Source: Chitinophaga pinensis (GTDB taxonomy: Bacteria > Bacteroidota > Bacteroidia > Chitinophagales > Chitinophagaceae). Taken from it: 47,464 nucleotides of DNA. Location of the stretch: positions 1 to 47,464 of the forward strand of contig CAMBDE010000008.1 of assembly GCA_945865295.1 (NCBI GenBank). Direction: 5' to 3'. Below the pieces are notes generated by a model, which was not told the origin of the DNA, made no database searches, and saw nothing but the letters and a program-made list of their open reading frames with translations. Below are positions 44,803-47,464 of this stretch, piece after piece. A program made the position numbers and the translations under genes. The first letter of the stretch is position 1, and each line of letters begins with the position of its first letter.

Positions 44803-45516
44803 ATGCAAATTATTCCAGCAATCGATATTATTGAAGGTAAATGCGTTCGGTTAACAGAAGGGGATTATGCCCAAAAGAAAATCTACAACGAAGATCCATT
44901 AGAAGTAGCAAAGCAATTTGAAGGCGTTGGTTTAATGCGTTTACATTTAGTGGATTTAGATGGCGCAAATTCAGGCGCTGTGGTGAATTGGAAAGTGCTC
45001 GAAAAAATAGCCAATAAAACAAGTTTAGTCATTGATTTTGGCGGGGGAATTAAAACAGAATCGACTTTAAAAACAGTATTGGATACAGGAGCAACTTACG
45101 CCACCATAGGCAGCTTAGCTGTAAAGGAAAGAGTGACTTTTGAGCAGTGGATTGAAGGTTTTGGAGCAAATATTTTCATGTTGGGTGCAGATGTGCATGC
45201 CGAAAAAATTGCTATAGGTGGCTGGCTTGAAAAAACTGAAATAGATGTCTATGAATTTATAGGGTCTTATATGAACAAAGGGGTGACACAAATCTTTTGT
45301 ACAGATATTCAAAAAGATGGAAAATTAGAAGGACCTTCTATTGAGCTTTATCAAAAGATCCTACAACTGTATCCAAGTTTACAGTTGATTGCAAGCGGAG
45401 GCGTCAGTCAGTTAAAAGATTTAGAGGAGCTAAGAACCATTGGTTGTTCCGCTGCCATAGTAGGCAAAGCGATTTATGAAAATAAAATAAGCTTATCGGA
45501 GCTTTCCACATTTTAA
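44803..45516 (+). CDS. hisA: ProFAR isomerase
   Basis: HisA isomerises ProFAR to PRFAR, an Amadori reaction like that of TrpF. It has 237 residues with IPAIDIIEGKCVRL (catalytic Asp8), DLDGANSG, DFGGGIKTE, CTDIQKDGKLEGPSIELY (the second catalytic aspartate) and ASGGVSQLKDL. It is the usual (beta/alpha)8 barrel. hisF follows after 48 bases. Confidence 0.96.
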   Translation: MQIIPAIDIIEGKCVRLTEGDYAQKKIYNEDPLEVAKQFEGVGLMRLHLVDLDGANSGAVVNWKVLEKIANKTSLVIDFGGGIKTESTLKTVLDTGATYATIGSLAVKERVTFEQWIEGFGANIFMLGADVHAEKIAIGGWLEKTEIDVYEFIGSYMNKGVTQIFCTDIQKDGKLEGPSIELYQKILQLYPSLQLIASGGVSQLKDLEELRTIGCSAAIVGKAIYENKISLSELSTF

Positions 45517-45564
45517 AATCAATATTTATCCATCCACTTAAAAGTGGCCATCCTATATAAAATT

Positions 45565-46323
45565 ATGCTAACAAAACGAATCATACCTTGTTTGGATATA
45601 AAAGACGGACGCACTGTGAAAGGTGTGAACTTTGAGCAAATCAGGGATGCCGGTGATCCAATTGAGTTGGCTGCATTGTATGCAAGTCAAGGTGCAGATG
45701 AATTGGTTTTTTTAGACATCACTGCAACTGTTGAACAACGAAAAACTTTGAGTGCATTGGTGCATCAAATTGCCCACCATATTAATATACCATTCACGGT
45801 GGGAGGAGGGATTAAAACAGAAGAAGATGTCCGCGTTTTATTGCAAAATGGAGCAGATAAAATTGCTATCAATACGGCTGCATTTATAGATCCAACTACA
45901 ATTAGTCGATTTGCAAAGCAGTTTGGGAGTCAATGTATCGTGTTGGCTATTGATGCAAAATGTGAGGCAGATAATAACTGGTACGTGTATTTAAATGGAG
46001 GCAGGACCAAAACAGATAAATTGGTGACAGATTGGGCGCAAGAAGCGGTGAATTTGGGCGCGGGGGAAATTTTATTAACTTCTATGAACCATGATGGAAC
46101 AATGCAAGGCTTTGCATTAGACATTACAGCAGAATTATCCGAAAATCTACCTGTTCCAATCATTGCCTCAGGTGGTGGTGGAACGGAAGCACATTTTTTA
46201 GACGTGTTTACAAAGGGCAAAGCCGATGCGGCGTTGGCTGCGAGTATTTTTCACTATAAAGAAATTGCCATCCCTGATTTAAAATCATATCTATATCAAA
46301 AAGGAGTAGCAGTTAGAATTTAA
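45565..46323 (+). CDS. hisF: Imidazole glycerol phosphate synthase cyclase subunit
   Basis: HisF uses ammonia from HisH to form imidazole glycerol phosphate and AICAR. The ATG at 45565 gives 252 residues starting [20 protein letters not shown], with catalytic Asp11. VLAIDAKC carries the second catalytic aspartate. [10 protein letters not shown] and [13 protein letters not shown] are phosphate-binding loops. An in-frame GTG at 45544 is unlikely. Confidence 0.96.
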   Translation: MLTKRIIPCLDIKDGRTVKGVNFEQIRDAGDPIELAALYASQGADELVFLDITATVEQRKTLSALVHQIAHHINIPFTVGGGIKTEEDVRVLLQNGADKIAINTAAFIDPTTISRFAKQFGSQCIVLAIDAKCEADNNWYVYLNGGRTKTDKLVTDWAQEAVNLGAGEILLTSMNHDGTMQGFALDITAELSENLPVPIIASGGGGTEAHFLDVFTKGKADAALAASIFHYKEIAIPDLKSYLYQKGVAVRI

Positions 46324-46368
46324 AATATTCATACAATTTAATAATTTAAATAAATTAAAATCATTTTA

Positions 46369-46394
46369 CAATAAAATAATTCAATAAAATAATT
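46369..46394. repeat. Tandem 13-base AT-rich repeat before hisIE
   Basis: CAATAAAATAATT occurs twice head to tail (46369-46381 and 46382-46394), with a degenerate third copy after it, inside a 122-base AT-rich gap between hisF and hisIE. No terminator or TAnnTTTG promoter is evident in the gap. Confidence 0.7.
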
Positions 46395-46445
46395 CAAAAA
46401 ATAATCATTTCAAAATACATTTATTTCAATACTAATTAACATTCT

Positions 46446-47048
46446 ATGAATATCGATTTTACAAAATACGCAGATGGATTGGTGCCAGCCATTGTGCAAG
46501 ACGCATCCACAAAAAACGTGTTGATGTTGGGCTTTATGAATCAGGCTGCAGTGGATGCCACCATCTCCTTACAAAAAGTTACTTTCTTTAGTCGTTCAAA
46601 AAACAGACTTTGGACCAAGGGCGAGGAGAGTGGTCATCACTTAAACTACTTAAGTATGGCACCTGATTGCGATCAAGATACCTTATTGATACAAGCCAAT
46701 CCTATTGGTCCAGTTTGTCATACAGGTGCAGATACCTGCTGGGGCACTGAGAATAAAGTTGAATCCCATGATTTTTTAGTTCAATTAGAGCAAGTCATTG
46801 AACAAAGAAAAACAGCAGATCCTTCAAGCTCTTATGTAGCTAGTTTATTTGCTAAGGGTATTAATAAAATAGCACAGAAAGTAGGGGAAGAGGCTGTGGA
46901 ATTAGTCATTGAGGCCAAGGACAATAATGAGCAGTTATTCTTAGATGAGTCGGCCGATTTATTGTTTCACTACTTAATTCTTTTACAGTCAAAGGGTTAT
47001 CAATTAACTGATGTGGTTAAAGTATTAGCCCAAAGGCATAAGCCCTAA
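46446..47048 (+). CDS. hisI: Bifunctional phosphoribosyl-AMP cyclohydrolase / phosphoribosyl-ATP pyrophosphatase
   Basis: This is a fusion HisIE of 200 residues performing steps 2 and 3 of histidine synthesis. The N-terminal HisI domain (about 1-110) has MLGFMNQAAVDATI, SRSKNRLWTKGEESGH, the metal-binding DCDQDTLLIQ and CHTGADTCW. The C-terminal HisE domain (about 112-200) has FAKGINKIAQKVGEEAVELVIEAKD with its acidic metal site. It is the last his gene. The 122-base AT-rich spacer before it is longer than any other gap in the trp-his run. Confidence 0.95.
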   Translation: MNIDFTKYADGLVPAIVQDASTKNVLMLGFMNQAAVDATISLQKVTFFSRSKNRLWTKGEESGHHLNYLSMAPDCDQDTLLIQANPIGPVCHTGADTCWGTENKVESHDFLVQLEQVIEQRKTADPSSSYVASLFAKGINKIAQKVGEEAVELVIEAKDNNEQLFLDESADLLFHYLILLQSKGYQLTDVVKVLAQRHKP

Positions 47049-47059
47049 ATTTTATTGCT

Positions 47060-47067
47060 TATCTTTG
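47060..47067 (+). promoter_or_regulatory. Candidate -7 element for the terminal gene
   Basis: TATCTTTG matches TAnnTTTG, 39 bases before the ATG at 47107. No clear -33 TTG is seen at the expected distance. Confidence 0.35.
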
Positions 47068-47106
47068 ATATCTTAACTGAATAAATTAATTTTTCAATAC
47101 ATTTAT

Positions 47107-47464
47107 ATGAATACAATGACCATGAAATTAGTAGTGTTTTCTATGCTTGCATTTTGCAGCATGAATTTAATGGCCCAGTCTTTAGAAATTAAAGGGAGCC
47201 TGAAAAATGTTCCAGACCAAACTGTAGTTACCTTATTAGATGGCATGGCCAATAAAGAAGTAGCTTCAGCAACCGTAGTAGGAGGTAAGTTTGAATTAAA
47301 AACAACATTAGCAAGCACAGGTGTTTATGTTGTCTCCTTTAAGGGTACTAAAGAAATGTTCCCTTTATTTGTTGGAAATGATAAGCTTACTATGGACGGT
47401 GATATAAATGCATCTAAGGAAATAGTATACCAAGGTTCTCCAAGCCAAGATTTATACCAATCGT
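47107..47464 (+). CDS. Exported DUF4369-like protein, N-terminal part
   Basis: The frame opens at ATG 47107 and runs off the window (119 codons seen). It starts with a signal peptide (VVFSMLAFCSMNLMAQ, cleavage after about residue 24). SLEIKGSLKNVPDQTVVTLLDGMANKEVASATVVGGKFELK follows, the beta-sandwich pattern of DUF4369, a domain that in Bacteroidota usually precedes a TlpA-like thioredoxin domain. The C-terminal part is outside the window, so a thiol-disulfide role is only likely. It follows hisIE by 58 bases. Confidence 0.75.
   Translation, partial: MNTMTMKLVVFSMLAFCSMNLMAQSLEIKGSLKNVPDQTVVTLLDGMANKEVASATVVGGKFELKTTLASTGVYVVSFKGTKEMFPLFVGNDKLTMDGDINASKEIVYQGSPSQDLYQS

Overview
This window looks like chromosomal DNA of a member of the Bacteroidota, most likely a free-living Chitinophagales-type bacterium; the rank below phylum is an inference. 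The pointers are the low GC content, promoters of the TTG / TAnnTTTG type, the general lack of Shine-Dalgarno sequences, the many SPII or SPI signal peptides on outer-membrane proteins, and families typical of the phylum (a TamL-like lipoprotein, DUF4954, DUF5683 next to parB, a PorT-like barrel). Coding density is very high. No stretch over 300 bases lacks a gene. Convergent neighbours repeatedly overlap at their stop codons, and one divergent pair shares its start-codon bases.

Layout. 1-660: the 5' part of a Gly/Tyr/Phe-Trp repeat lipoprotein. 786-7261: proS, truB, a TamL-like barrel, a SpoU methyltransferase and a LolC/FtsX-type permease. 7345-7473: SRP RNA followed by an inverted repeat. 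7501-9946: a transaldolase-like gene, then a scar in which a 3'-truncated membrane protein abuts a 5'-truncated DUF1566 protein. 10026-14583: a Gfo/Idh oxidoreductase, aconitase, a PspC-like protein and kdsA. 14637-17687: the leftward operon parA-parB-DUF5683-barrel protein. 17769-25972: a metallophosphoesterase, a barrel protein, DUF4954, an amidase, a DEAD-box helicase and an AlkB-type monooxygenase. 26104-30402: glmS, a GNAT, mgtE and a SET-domain protein. 30409-31239: a GH16 glucanase gene interrupted by an in-frame stop.

The most interesting part is 31300-47048, an interleaved histidine-tryptophan supercluster. It runs his leader, hisG-hisD-hisC, a sugar dehydrogenase and cytochrome c pair, hisB, trp leader, trpE-G-D-C-F-B-A, then hisH-hisA-hisF-hisIE. 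Both leaders read as complete ribosome-mediated attenuators. The his leader peptide has four His codons in 16 and the trp leader has three consecutive Trp codons. In each, a short segment 12-13 nt beyond the last regulatory codon can pair with the 5' arm of an intrinsic terminator. Both promoters place transcription start at, or a few bases before, the leader ATG, so the leader peptides should be translated from leaderless or nearly leaderless mRNAs. The trp genes, with their own attenuator, split the his genes, so hisH-A-F-IE lie behind a tryptophan-responsive switch. That trp leader also has a His codon directly after the three Trp codons.

The window ends in the 5' part of a DUF4369-type exported protein. 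No tRNA, rRNA, CRISPR array, IS element or convincing parS site was seen.
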